A stretch of 64,000 bases of DNA from Daedaleopsis sinensis (Eukaryota; Basidiomycota; Agaricomycetes; Polyporales; Polyporaceae), in contig CM066305.1 in assembly GCA_033807695.1 (NCBI GenBank), positions 310,001-374,000 on the forward strand, read 5' to 3'. A program made the translations under genes and the position numbers. This document shows, piece after piece, positions 23,368 through 34,814 of the stretch (position 1 is its first letter; every line of letters begins with the position of its first letter). The notes under the pieces were generated by a model that saw only the letters and a list, made by a program, of their open reading frames with translations, made no database searches and was not told where the DNA came from.

Positions 23368-23818
23368 TGTGCAGGCGGCTGTGTTTGTAATCCCATGAAC
23401 GTATCTGCTGTGTATGCACCCGCTGACCACCTGTATCTCGAGGAGGATACTGTGCATGACATTAGTCACTGTTCTGAGTATGCTCTCTCCTCCAGCCTGT
23501 AGTTTGCTGTCCTGCTTACGATGTACAATGCAACTGATGGCCGTGTAATCTCAAGATTCGCAGGAGAGAGCCAAGACAGATAGTTGACAGCGAGGTACCG
23601 GTCCTGCGTGCGGGGTACGTGACTGACACTAACATGCAGACGATGGGATATGCAGAGAGCGCATCCTTTCATCCAAAACGACCAAATGTAAGACAAGATG
23701 TATCCAAACTACGTACCCCATTGCGTGATGTACATTGCAAGAGACTCGATCACTAGTATACTCGTACAGTTCAAGATTCAACGATACATGCAGCAAACAT
23801 TCACGATTTCCGCGCACC
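23368..23818. other. Intergenic region between convergent genes
   Basis: This 450-nt stretch lies between the 3' ends of the U5-40K gene and the Arb1-like gene. No coding pattern was seen. Confidence 0.4.
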
Positions 23819-26248
23819 TCAGGCCTCATCCCCAAACACCTCCTCCGCCGTCGGCAGCGGGATCATCTCCGTGTGGAAGCTCGGGAGGACCGCGATCATC
23901 TGCTCGAGGTACCAAATCTTCGTCGGGGCGACGGGCACTCCGGGCCCGCCGACCTCCCGCTTCTGGCGCTGCAGCCACGCGTTGTTGAACGTCTCCGGGT
24001 CGACCTCGATCGGCACGGTGGGGTCCACGCGCGCGAGCTGCACCCATGACGCCTCCACGCCCATCCCCACCTTCATATCTGCCGCGGCACTGGGCTCGAC
24101 GTACACGGTGAGCTCGTCTTTGAACGGGTTGTGAGCGCTGGGCGCGGCTGCGGCTGCGGCTGCGGCAGCGTCGTCGTCGTCCTCAATGGCCGCCCCACGC
24201 GAGTTCGGGAGCAGGCGCGGCTTGCGCACGTCCGCCGTCTCGTACAGGTCCCACTCGTGCCAGGGCACGAGCGTCATCTTCGCGAACTTGACGTCCAGCT
24301 CGTGCTCGACGCCCGCGGCGTCCGGCAGCGGCGCGGCACCCACGGGCACCTTGCTCTTCTTCCTCTGCTGTGCGTTCGGCTTCGGGGGCATCTCGATGCT
24401 CTTGATGCGCCGCGTCGAGCGCTCGACGATACCGGTCGTGTGCGTGAGCGGGAGCGTCGTCGGCCCCAGGTACGGCGCGAGCGGGCTTTCGGCCGGGCCC
24501 GTGCCCCAGTCTTCTGCGGACGCAGGTTCGCCCCAATCGAACGCCCCGGCTGGCTCGCCCCATGCTGGCGCCTCGGCATTCGGCGCGTCCGAGTCCGCCT
24601 CGCCGTTGACGTTCGCGTCGGCGAGGACCTCCTCCTTCAGCTCCTGCTCCATCTCGCGCATGGTGTCGGGGGTGACGACCTCGATCTGGGCTCCGCCTGC
24701 CACCTCCTGCAGGAAGGCGGCCTCGCCCGCTGCTTGCTCAACCTTCTGGCGCTTCGCCTCGCGTTCGTCCTCGCTCGCCGCGTCGGCCTCCTCGGGCTGT
24801 TCGTGCGCCCACCACGTCGAGTGCGTCATGACGCCAAAGAGGCTTTCGCACCCCTTGCTGAAAGCGTCGGGAGCGACCCTGCTGATCACGAATGTGTGCG
24901 GAAGCTCAGTGCGCGCGAGCTCGGCGACCGCGACCGCCTTCTTGAGGTCCTTCTCCAGTTCGGGGAACACGCGGTTGCGCAGAAGGAAGTTGAGGAAGAA
25001 GGCGATGAGGATCGGCCCATCCCTGCACATCTTCTCAGAGCTGCGGGGAGACAAACAGTTAATACGACAGCGCTGGGTCGGGAAACGTCTATGTGCAGCA
25101 CTCACAACATCATGCCGCGGTCGCGGAAATAGCCGGACAGGAAAATCTTGATATCGTTCTCGGGGTCGTTCAAGAAACGGTCTGCTTTAGTAGCGCGAAC
25201 TTCTTGGAAATATTCTCGTTTGTGCTCTCGTTCCTTCGTCTTCTCTGGAGAATTGGCAGCTGCACTGGGCCTGGGCCTGGGGCCCTTGGGAGTCCCTTGG
25301 CCTTCGAGAACGGTGATATCGATAGTGCGTTCCTTAGGCGGGCCAGCGTTCGGCATGTCGTCCTCATCGTCCCCATCAGCCTCGCCATCGTCGGGCTGCA
25401 TATTTGCAAATTTCTTGCGCGATGCAGCGGGTTGAACAGTGCTGAGAAGGCCGGTGAATACACAGAACTGTGAGATGTCAGCAGAGGTCAAGCGTAGAGC
25501 GAGGCGGTGACGTACGTGATCCCAGATACGGTTCACATCCTGTAGTTTTATCAGCGGTCGACCTGTCTTGAACTCCTCTGCAGCCTGGTGGAAACGATCC
25601 ATGCGAGGGAGAGAGCTGCAACGTGAAGAGAAATACGGTCAGCACCATATCGGATGCAGCGTAGATGTGACCCATAGAGGGATGGGAGGGGGGACTAGGG
25701 CACAGTTGAAGAACAGGAAAGACTCACGGATCAATCGGCGCACTGAGCCTCCTCAAGTTCTCGTCCTCCGCCCACTCCTCATACCATGCCTGGCGCACGA
25801 GGAGCCCCGCGGACCCGACCGTGTTCGTCTTCTTCTTGCGCTTCATCTTCTCCTTCGCAGTGAGGTCGTGCCGCACGCGCAGCATCACCGTCGGGATGCC
25901 CAGGCCGTCGATCTCGCCCTCGGTCGTCGCGCTCGCGTCCTCGGCGCCTACGACCGTCTGCTTGAAGACCCCCGCCGGCTTGAAGTCCTTGAACGGCACG
26001 ATCTCGACGCCTGGGGGCGGCGCAGGGAACGGGGGGAATGTGAGCCAGACGTTGGCCCCGCTGTCGGTCGGCCAGGCGGGTGCTGCGGTAGGGCCCGACG
26101 CGTCTGTGGCGCCACTCGCGGTCGCGCCGTTAACGTTGGTGGTGGTACTGGTGCCTTTGGGAGGCGTTGAGGACGTCTGGACTGTGACTTCGATTGTGCG
26201 AGGCCCCGAGGCGGTCTCGGGGATCGTTTGGGGTGCTTCAATAGCCAT
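23819..26248 (-). CDS. arb1: Probable Argonaute siRNA chaperone complex subunit Arb1
   Basis: In fission yeast Arb1, with Arb2 and Ago1, forms the ARC complex that holds duplex siRNA during RNAi-directed heterochromatin assembly. Here the ATG at 26248 begins MAIEAPQTIPETASGPRTIE. A Lys-rich stretch (KEKMKRKKKTNTVGSAGLLV) leads to RQAWYEEWAEDENLRRL, corresponding to the family's conserved E.WY.d region. Later exons give KLQDVNRIWD joined to FCVFTGLLSTVQ, NDPENDIKIFLSGYFRDRG, and GPILIAFFLNFLLRNRVFPE. The FL..FLL...V.PE pattern and the following SRVAPDAFSKGCESLFGV match the Arb1 core. The C-terminus is acidic and Trp/Gly-rich, with a poly-Asp/poly-Ala tract (EDDDDAAAAAAAAAP), then IWYLEQMIAVLPSFHTEMIP. 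The stop is at 23819-23821. The family call rests on motif pattern only. The 5' end is duplicated at 34815-35158. Confidence 0.6.
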
Positions 26249-26265
26249 GATTCGAGTTTGCGCTC

Positions 26266-26287
26266 TATATATGCGCGACGCGTCGCG
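26266..26287 (-). promoter_or_regulatory. TATA-like element and 14-bp MCB-containing palindrome upstream of the Arb1-like gene
   Basis: TATATAT at 26266-26272 is followed (going upstream) by the perfect palindrome CGCGACGCGTCGCG at 26274-26287, whose core ACGCGT is the MluI cell-cycle box. They lie only 18-39 nt before the ATG at 26248, so the transcription start or the assigned ATG may need revising. The same block is present before the truncated copy at about 35176-35197. Confidence 0.45.
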
Positions 26288-26950
26288 GTTAGAGGCGAAG
26301 CCGGGTTGAGAAGCGCGGGGAAGTTGTACGTACGTGATCGCCGCGTTGACAGAGACTTATATGTGTATGTCCTGTTTCTACCTCTCACGAAACGGGTTAC
26401 CTCGTAGGGAGATGCGTCGACGGAGGTGGCGGGGAGGATGCAGGAGACGACTTGGTTAGAGACAAAAGAGCAAAGGAGAGGGCTGCAGCAAAGCTCGAGA
26501 AGCTCAAGGTTTAATTATAAGACAAAGGCCGTTGTCCTGCAGCAACAACACGTTGCTTGCTCCTTTTCGAGCAGCTGCGGCGATCAAGACATACCCGTTG
26601 TATCGATCAGGTCGAGTCATGGAAAGTGGTGGTAGCTGCGGTAGTCTTTGCGGAACGTACCACAGTACCGCAGCCAGAATGAACGTGATGCATTGAGACA
26701 GGTAGATACATGAAGACTAGAAGCAGAATGAGTGTGGGGATTATGGCGACGCTCGGCGATGAGATAAGTTAGTACGACCGAGCAGGCCAGCATATCAGGA
26801 TACGGATAAAGTACGTGTGCGTGCAGTGTACAGATGCGAGTCTAGGGATCGAATGTGTGAGTGCCCGCCAACGCGAGGCAACGAGATGGACGCACCATAG
26901 AGCAGAGACCAGAATAACCAGACGAAGGGAGGGAGGAGGGAGAACGCAGC
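26288..26950. other. Intergenic region between the zinc/AT-hook and Arb1-like genes
   Basis: Both flanking genes are on the minus strand, so this is the 3' flank of one and the promoter of the other. No gene is seen. It is almost identical to the matching part of the second duplication copy, which carries an extra 90-bp unit. Confidence 0.45.
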
Positions 26951-28438
26951 TCAGCTGTCCACCACCTTCCTCCGCTTCTTCGGCTTCTCGTCGTCTCCGT
27001 CCGCACCCTCAGCATCCTGGTCCCGCGCGTTCGCCTCGCGCACCTTCTTCGCGCGCGACTTGGGCTTCGCCCCCGCCCCGGCCATGCTCGCGTCGCTCAT
27101 CTCGCCCGGACGCGTCCGGCTGAGCGACCGCACCCGCGCCTTCCCCTTCCCCTTCCCCTTCGCGCCCGACGGCGTGTCCTCCGCCTCCGCGTCCGAGTCC
27201 GTGATCACAGGCTTGCTCTTCGGCGGGCGCCCGCGCCGCTTGGCCTGGCCAGTCGGCGCAGACCGCACGGATGTCACCTCCTCGTCCTCGCCGTCCGTCC
27301 CGGGCACGACCTCCGCGACGCGCGCGCGCCGTTTCGCTGGGGTCTGCTGCCCCTTCTTGGCTTTCGCCTTACCCTTGCCTTTGGCGCGGGCCCTGCCCGC
27401 GGTGCTCCCGCTCTTGCCCATGATTTCGTCGACGCCGCTGTCCGAGCCGCCCTCGCTCTCGTCGTCGTCCGTGCTCGTCTCTTTAAGGTTCACACTCCGT
27501 GGACGCTTGCGCATCGAGCGCGGGCCGCGTGGCAGCTGCGCGCGAATGCCGTGGCAGTTCAGACGGAGGCAGGACACGAGTTTGTCCTCCTGAGGAGTCG
27601 AGTCTGCACGGAATCGTGCGCGCTTGATGTCCGTCTACACAGACATAGCCACAATAACGTTGATGGGACGCGCGGGAGTGAGAAGACGCAGACGCGATCC
27701 AGATCTGTTGGGACGCACCGTATGCTTTCCCTCGTAGCACCATCCATCCGGAGGGCCCTGATCCCCGTCGCCCTCGACGATCTTCCCGCAGCAACCCCAG
27801 AGAGTCTCGAAGGTCGCGCCGACGGTGCCAGGGACGCGACCCGCGCGCTTGGCCGTCCCTACGCGCTCTACCTCGGCACTCTCGTCGTCATGGGGGACGA
27901 GACAGCTTCTGTCGTCGTTCTCGACATCGACGTAGTCCTTGTGGCACCGTACGCAGTGGAGCTTCTGCGGCGGCGCGAGCTCGGCGAAAAACGACGCAAG
28001 GACGGGCAGGGAGTTGGGCTCGGAGTTAGGGATGCGTGCAAGGACGTACGAATGGAGCGTCTTTGCGGGGATGGCGCCGAGGTGAGCTGATAACGACTCT
28101 ACGGTCGGTTCTGGAGGTATGAAAGCGGGGTTCGGCGCGATCGCAGTCAGGATGCGCCCGGAGCCTGTGAGGGATCCTCGACGGGTCGGCGAAGCCTGGC
28201 GTTCTTCAATGGAGAGACGGGAGATCTTCGTGGTTGGGGAGGCAGAACGGACCTTGCCATGGGCAGCGGAGGCGGAGTCAACTGACGGCGAAGGTGTGCG
28301 GAGTTGGACGTTCTTCTCTACCTTGGAGCCCGAGCCTGGAGACACGTTTGATGCTGAGGCTGAAGCAGATGGGGAGGGGGGGAGAGGGACTACCTCTGGA
28401 GGAGGATGAGGTTTCTTGGAGAAGAAACCGAAGACCAT
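26951..28438 (-). CDS. Zinc-ligand and AT-hook protein, copy 1
   Basis: Two exons give 467 residues: 28438-27719 and 27634-26951, with an 84-nt intron (GTGCGT...TGTAG). The intron removes an in-frame TAG that would otherwise split the gene. The N-terminus (MVFGFFSKKPHPPPE) is Pro/Ser-rich. A middle zinc-ligand region reads LHCVRCHKDYVDVEND, CLVPHDDE, TLWGCCGK and GWCYEGKHT. Its spacing of Cys and His residues (CxxCH...C..PH...W.CC...GWC...H) recalls CHORD-type fingers. I do not claim membership. The C-terminal half is highly basic with KGKGKAKA runs, one AT-hook core RRGRPPKSK, acidic patches, and a terminal KPKKRRKVVDS resembling a nuclear localisation signal. It is probably a nuclear DNA-associated protein. 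Compared with copy 2 it lacks 28 residues including one AT-hook. Confidence 0.75.
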
Positions 28439-28617
28439 TGTTGTAGCGAGTCGATGAGTTCAGTGATTGTGGTGTGTTTCAAAGCAGCTACGCGGTTGAA
28501 GAAGTGGCAATATGTGTGAAGACTGGAAGGGGTGGAAGGCAGGAGGAGAGCAGGCTATCGCGGGCCTATTGAGGGGACGAGATCGAGGCACGGTGGATGC
28601 ACAGTGAGTGGTGTCGC

Positions 28618-29040
28618 GGACGACGAGTGGTGTCGCGGACGACGACTGGCAGGCCACGAAGGAGCGCGGCCGATCGTCGAAGCGGCGTCGACGCGCAGTG
28701 TGCGGGGCCATGACAGGCAGAAGCAAGGAGGGGAATAGGCGCCAGGAGGCGTGCGGCGCCGTGTGTCGGGCCCGTCGGGCAGAAATGTACCGTCTGGATT
28801 TGTTGAGACAGAGCGTATACAGCCTATTATAGCCGTCCGAGGGGTCTGCAGAGTATTGTGGACGTCCGGGCGTCGCTGCGGTGCGTACACGGGCTCGGGA
28901 GGTGCAGGGCAGCGGCGCAGGCAGCGGCGCAGGCAGCGTTGCATACAGTGTACATACTACATGAAGTAATATCGCAATACACGCATTCTACACCCAACTC
29001 CCAATCCCGTCCCCTCCGATGCCGTCCAAGTCTGCTCTCT
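28618..29040. other. Start of the repeat-rich block, no gene
   Basis: Just beyond the duplication edge. It includes two near-identical GTGTCGCGGACGACGA units (about 28611-28645) and GCAGGCAGCGGC-type simple repeats near 28910-28940. No coding pattern. Confidence 0.4.
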
Positions 29041-29047
29041 GCTCCGT

Positions 29048-29600
29048 CCGCGCCAGTTCCGTGCTCGAGACGCGGGCGCCTATTCCGCCTCTCTCTTGCC
29101 TCTCGACCACCACCACGCTCTGTCGGCGACGCTCTCGCTGGCCTCTGGGGACTGCGCACTGGCTAGAGACTGTCCGCTAGACTCGAAAAGACTCAACTGG
29201 GCTTGGTATCGCTCTGCGACTCCTCCTGTGACTCGCTCGTTGTGCGCAAGACTGCACTGTCAGTCTCCTCCGACTCTCCTGTCGCACTCGTCAGCACGGG
29301 AAAACCGCCGATGAGCACACCGTACGCACCGCTCATGTTCAAGTCCTGCGCCAGGGCACCCCTCTGCGCGACCGCGGACACGGGCGCCTACTATGCGTCC
29401 TTGGCTTTCAACCACCACCACCGCTGCCGCCGGCTCCCTCGACCACTCGCGCTCTCCGTCCTAGCTCGACTTCGAACTTGCAAGCGACACTCGCGCGACA
29501 CATCTAGACTCGGAATAGACTCACCTGCGCTCCAAACGGCTCTCGACCGACTCTCCTGGGACTGTTGTCAGCACGCGCAGACCGCCGCCGCATTGCGCTA
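29048..29600. repeat. Diverged tandem repeat, about 310-325 bp period, two units
   Basis: Landmarks recur in the same order. CGGGCGCCTA-type sequence occurs at 29073 and 29381. A CGACCACCACCA / CAACCACCACCA block follows. CTAGACTCG occurs at 29177 and 29504. CCGACTCTCCTG-type sequence then follows in each. The units are clearly diverged and no open frame is conserved between them, so this is noncoding repeat DNA. Confidence 0.5.
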
Positions 29601-29675
29601 GAACGCTCGTCCGTCAAGTCCGCCCGCGACTCTGTGCGCTCGCCTGTGAGTATCTCGCGGAACCGGCCAACTTGG

Positions 29676-31371
29676 ACCACGTACCGTGCTCGTCCGTCTG
29701 TACCGTGCTCGCGACCGGAATGCGCTCATCACCATCGTCCCAGGCCCGCTGGATCGCCGCCCTCGCAGCCTCCGCCGTCCTGCTGTCTCTCCGAACTCTG
29801 ACAGGGAAAGCGAGGACACCGGTGAGTGTCTCTCGCACTTGGACTTGATCTGCAGGTGAGTGCGTTGTCCTCGCATGCGACCCGACACACGCGCTCTTCG
29901 CGCACGGCGAGTCGACCCCGCTGCAAGTCCGGTGGTCGCCCCGATGCATCCCTGACGTCCGCATCTGTACAGAACGTTCTTGCTGTATCAACAAGGTGGA
30001 CCGCGGGAAACGATCGAGGAACGCACCGGTGAGTCTCTAACATCCTCTCCAGTCGTCGCCTTTTCGTACCTCTGCTGACAGCCGATAGACGGCCCGCAAC
30101 ACGTCCTAGCGCAGAACGCATGCGCCGAGATGAGCACTCTGCACGATGCTCAGTTCGTCTTCGCTCACGACGTCTCCACAGCATCCGCCGCGTCTCGCAG
30201 CCCTCAGTCCCGGCTGCAAGGCATCGTCAAGCACGCGGCGTGATGCGGTTCCCGGACGACGGCGGGGGCCTGGATACGCCCCCGTCGCGTCGTGAGGCAC
30301 CATGGGGCATGCGCACGAGTGCCGTGCCTCGACGCCATAACGTTCCGGGACGGCTCGGATGCGTGCCCTCTGGTGCCGTGTTGCACGAGCCTGCTCCCCG
30401 AGACGGGACTCACGTACCGTCTCCGGGCGACGCGCGTCATCGTCCGAGGCGGCGCCGTCGCGCGACGGCCACGGTGTGCGATGTCTGAAGACCGGGCCGC
30501 TCTCGACAGCGAGGTGCACCGGGCGCACACGCAAATCCACGACCGCACCGAGGGCCTGCCAACTCTGGCCCTCGTGAGGCCCCCAGAATCCGGGAATCGC
30601 GCACGGTCTCGCGCAAGTCCGTGCCCTTCGACAGGACTCACGTACCGTCCCCGGCTCGCCGCTGTCGCGCGATGATACGGCATGCGGGGTTAAGACCGAG
30701 CCGTTCACGGCGAGCGACGTGTACCGTGCCCAAATCCACGACAGAGGGCCTTCCAACGCTGGCCCTCGTCTGAGCAATCGCTCGAGCGCGCCCGGCCGTC
30801 TGCGAGACATCCTCGCGTCGCGTGTCCTCGGGTGAGCTCGTGCATCTCCCTCGTACCGTCTCCACACAGCATCCATCGCGATTCGCAGACGTCGCTCCTG
30901 TTCGGCCGTCCAGCACGCCTCCCAGACGACATTGGGAGCTTGTGCGCGCCCACCACTTCGGTCGTCCACGGCCGCTGCTCTCTCCACGATGGGCACGCGC
31001 ACGCATGCCATGCGACGCCGTACCGTACCCGGGACGGCTCGCACGCGTGCCGTCCCCAACCTCCGGGGCTGGGGCACGGTACGGCCTCGCGCAAGCCCGT
31101 GCCCTTCGACGGGATTCACGTACCGTCCCGGAGTCCGGCGTGAATCCGCGCCGTGGACGCCGTGCGATGGGCATCGCGTGTCTGCAAATCCCCGCCGTTC
31201 TGGGAGTCCACCTCTGCATCACGGATTGCGAGCTCGCTGTGTGGCGAGCTCGGCCGCCGCCCCCGCCGCAAGACCAACCCGGCGGTGTGCGTTCCATCTC
31301 ACACTAGACGTCCGCTCCGACGCGTCGACGGCGCGTCGTGTCGAGTCGGATACAGGATCCACGTACCGTCC
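29676..31371. repeat. GC-rich array with five CACGTACCGT units and larger diverged repeats
   Basis: The decamer CACGTACCGT, preceded by GGA(T/C/A)-like sequence, occurs at about 29680, 30411, 30639, 31117 and 31361, and a variant (CTCGTACCGT) near 30850. Larger blocks repeat too. The 30406-30575 region matches 30634-30775 (shared CAAATCCACGAC, GGGCCT and CTGGCCCTCGT landmarks). The 30170-30420 region resembles 30860-31125. Numerous long open frames on both strands here come from high GC and the repeats. Confidence 0.55.
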
Positions 31372-34300
31372 TCGAACGCTTGCGGCTTGCCAGTCAATCT
31401 CAAGGTACGTGGCTGACGAGTATCCAGGTGAGTCAGAGCGCACTCTCAGTTGCTAACAGAACAGCTGCGCGTACCACAGGGGTGCACACCGCGACGGCGG
31501 AGGCGGCGGCAAGACACGACGACGGAAGAGTGGCACGACGTGAGCAGCGAGTGAGAGGGAGGCGAAGAACGAGGGGTCGTCGAAAGGTGAGCGATGGGAG
31601 AGGGCCACGACGTGAACAGCGAGTGGGAGGGACTCAGGGAGGGATGTCCGAGTCGGAGGTGTCGTCGAAAGGTGAGCGTCGTACGACCGTCAAGCGAGCG
31701 GAGCCCTGAGATCCGACTGGAAAGGGCGAATTACACAGCAGCGGGTACCGTCACGGGCACCTCCCGTGGCGACTTCCGGTGATCGTTGTCCTCCACGGCT
31801 AGATCTGGATGCATGGCGCATTGGCGATTGTCCCGCCTTTGAGCCGTGTATCCACGTCCACGGCGCGCGGGCAGTGACTACTCCGAACTCGCACAGTATG
31901 CGAGCGGAGTCCGGATGCACATACGAGCACGTACGTCGACACAGGAGCTCCCTGCATGTCCGCTCCGAGCTGTGAACATACGGCCATGGACGTGCTGAGT
32001 CTGCGTGCTGGATTCGAAGAGCGTACCGTACGTGGGCCGGGAGTTCGACGCCGTTTGCTCCGAACAGGTCTGTCGATCCGCGGTCGTGCATGGGATGCGA
32101 CTGGGAAACGCTGTATACGCGATGTGACGGGTATCGCGCTGGGGTTCTCGGTTGTGCGTTGCGCACCCCGCCCCGCTGCTAGCGTCCGCTACGGTCACAC
32201 GTCCGGGTGTGGCCTCTCCGAGTCCAAACATGATAGCAAACGTCTGCACACCTTCAAGTTTGTGACCGTCCTTTCTCAACAAGTACTCCGGCAGCCCCTG
32301 CAGTGAGCGAATACCTGAGTCAGGCTTTCACTGCTACACTAGTAGATCGTAGGCAGTTCATAGACGTGCTTGGTCCTGAATCATAACGCAATATGATCAT
32401 TTCGTCTGTACGCTCGGAGAGATTGTATCTCATTCGCGCACAAGCTGAGATCGCATCGCTGCTAGACAGTCTACAAGATCTGCCATCGACATCTCGGTAC
32501 CGTACCGAAGCTCCACCGCCGCGCTCGTTTGAGTACTCAAATCCCGTGTGAACAGCTCTCTGCACACCGTTGAAGTTGCAGAGAGCCCGAGCTGCCCGAC
32601 TACATAAAGCTGCTGTCTTGACACCATTGGTCGCATTGTCCTTGAATGTCGTGTATTTCTCTACTGGCATGAGTGCTTGACTCCTAAATGCTCTGGGTGA
32701 GCTTGAGCAATGAAACAAACCTATTCGCAAGTTGCGCTCTCGCATCCGACCCTGAGCTAGAGCCTAGCGGAATCATGTAAATGATTTGACGCTTCCATGG
32801 TGTGTGACATCTTCTCAAGCGACTGACTCCATCCATCACTGCAACAAATTGCCTGTCGGCTCGTCCGCGTCAGTACTCAGACTGAAGCTGGGGACCCACT
32901 TGTACTGTCTCCCTTCCGAATACTTGTGTACTGATATCTGTGGCAGAGAAGTCACTGCACTCAATGTCAGGGTCATGGTGAGCTTGCGACAGAATTCGCG
33001 GCATGAAGGCAGACAAGTTTTTGTTATCTCTGTTGCTCGAGATCCGACGATGTGAACATGATTGTGAAGAGATATGATGGGAGTGACATTTACGCTCATT
33101 TACGCTCACGGTCTCCGTCTCCACAACAAGTCTGGGGTGTGTCCCGAGCACGCGGCCCCAAAGTTCGCTGGTCGACAGGCAGACATACTAGCAATCTGCT
33201 GGTATCTACAGCTCTCAATCCTTGAGTTGTTCGACTACTGCTGTGTGGTTCAATAGTACGAGTACACTAGGTCGTAGTAAGTTGTGCGCACTGACGGTGC
33301 GACCGCCGTATGTCTGAGACTCCGAGTCGGAGACGGTACAATATCAGATCGACCCTGAGCGTGGAGCGAGGTCATGCATTGTCTCCACCGATTTGCAGTA
33401 GAAATCAGAATGATATATGAGCTACGGTCGCCGTCGTCACGCAATTTCGCGTCGGTTCAGGCGAACCCGGGCCGTGTGCTTGCAAATTCGGAAGACTCGA
33501 ACGAGAAACCCGAACACATATGTACAGTACACAAATCCATCCACTCACTTGCTTGGTGCACTCATTCACTTCATCCCAGGTCCTGCACATGCAAAGGATA
33601 GCATTGCAGAGTCGATAGTGTATGTAGTAGTAAGTTAGATACAGTGCGAGCGTCGCCAAGACGTCCGCATCTAGGAACATGCAGCGCTCGACTTGAGACT
33701 AACCACTTGCCGAGCTATCGCGTACAGCAAGCGGAGGAACAGTCGGCGCGGAGTCCGATGCTCGCATGACCCCAAAGTAAATTTCTGGGGTCCCTGGTTG
33801 CGTGCACAGACCAGCCTGTGTGCTATAAATCCAGCGAGGATCGCTCACCGGTCAGCATCCCTCCCTCCATTGCCGTCCTTGAGTCCCTCCTCATGCTCAG
33901 CAGCATCTCCTGACCACGGTCGCAGGTCCTCCGCTCTGTGCTTTCTACATGTCGGTCAGCTCGCGCGTCGCAGCTATGATTAGCCTCGCACTCACGTACG
34001 TGCTATATTTCTCCCTACGACGTTCCAGATTTTGACGGATTGTTGGACAGGCACCGTCGTCGACATCTTGCGTGAACTTGCTCACCGTGCTTGAACCGCA
34101 GCATACCGCGGTTCCCACTTGCATCTGGCCGAGATCAGCACATTGGCCAGTATTGGTACGTTGCTCACCTTTAATTAGTCACTCCACAGACTGACTGTTC
34201 GCGCCAGTCTCATTTGGTGAATCCGATTGCGCACGGAGACATGATGGTACGTCCTCGGGTGATGCTTGCCAGTGCGTCGCACAACCGGATCTGACATCGT

Positions 34301-34814
34301 CATTCCAGGAGACCACGCTGACGGTACGCAGTCAACCTGCAGGTGTGGCGGCATTCCATAGATGGAATGCTTAGTCGTAAGCTCGCGCCGATCCGAGTGC
34401 GCGGCTGTGTGAATTCTGTATGCGTGAGATCAGGTAGATAAATCGCGTAGAGCCTGCACCAATCACCGACATCGGACGCGCTGTGCGCGGGCACGAGCAT
34501 CGTCGAGGTTGGTTTCCAGGGGCGACATGGCAGCGTAGTACCTGGCCATACAGTTGACTAACTCGGTTACATAAACTTAGCAATTATAGTTTTACGCACC
34601 GATTCAGGCTGCAGCGCCGCCCCGTTGGGAGTCAGCGGCGTGAGGTGTGCCCGGTAGACGGACAGAGATGCCAAGCGACTGAGCCCGCCGGCGAGAGTGT
34701 TTTCGGCCTCCTCGAGCGAGTATGATAGAGTATGATGCTGAAAGACGATCTGTGGTGACAGTCTGGACGCCCGTTGTAGGGCCGTCCTTCCCTCACGTCA
34801 ATAGGTCCTCACGG
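31372..34814. other. Region without a supportable gene between the duplication copies
   Basis: I examined both strands and found only short frames without domains. A TATA-like TATAAAT at 33834 and an ATG at 33949 with a short hydrophobic start (MSVSSRVAAMISLAL) look promoter-like, but every splice choice stops within a few codons. Composition falls from GC-rich (to about 31.7 kb) towards a more balanced mix. Confidence 0.35.

Larger units (their letters stand above)
25903..28617. repeat. Segmental duplication, copy 1 (about 2.7 kb direct repeat)
   Basis: This segment matches 34815-37714 in the same orientation with scattered single-base changes. It spans the first part of the Arb1-like gene, its promoter, the intergenic region and the whole zinc/AT-hook gene. 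The offset between copies is 8910 at the Arb1 ATG, 9000 at the zinc/AT-hook stop and 9085 at its ATG. Copy 1 therefore lacks a 90-bp and an approximately 84-bp block found in copy 2. Confidence 0.93.

Noticed and set aside
24131..25151. Long plus-strand open frames (over 300 codons) opposite the Arb1-like gene
   Set aside because: They lie antisense to a minus-strand gene with family motifs and splice sites. Their composition (Arg/Leu/Ala runs) is what high-GC antisense gives.
27635..27637. In-frame TAG in zinc/AT-hook copy 1, at first read as a nonsense mutation
   Set aside because: It is the 3' end of an 84-nt intron (GTGCGT...TGTAG). The same intron, 85 nt, is present in copy 2, and both exons join in frame.
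30106..31456. Several overlapping open frames over 150 codons on both strands
   Set aside because: They coincide with the GC-rich repeat array, are rich in Arg/Ser/Pro, change frame between repeat units and show no domain.
33834..34080. TATA box plus ATG with a hydrophobic start, possible small secreted protein
   Set aside because: Every GT/AG choice examined gives a stop within about ten codons of the first junction.
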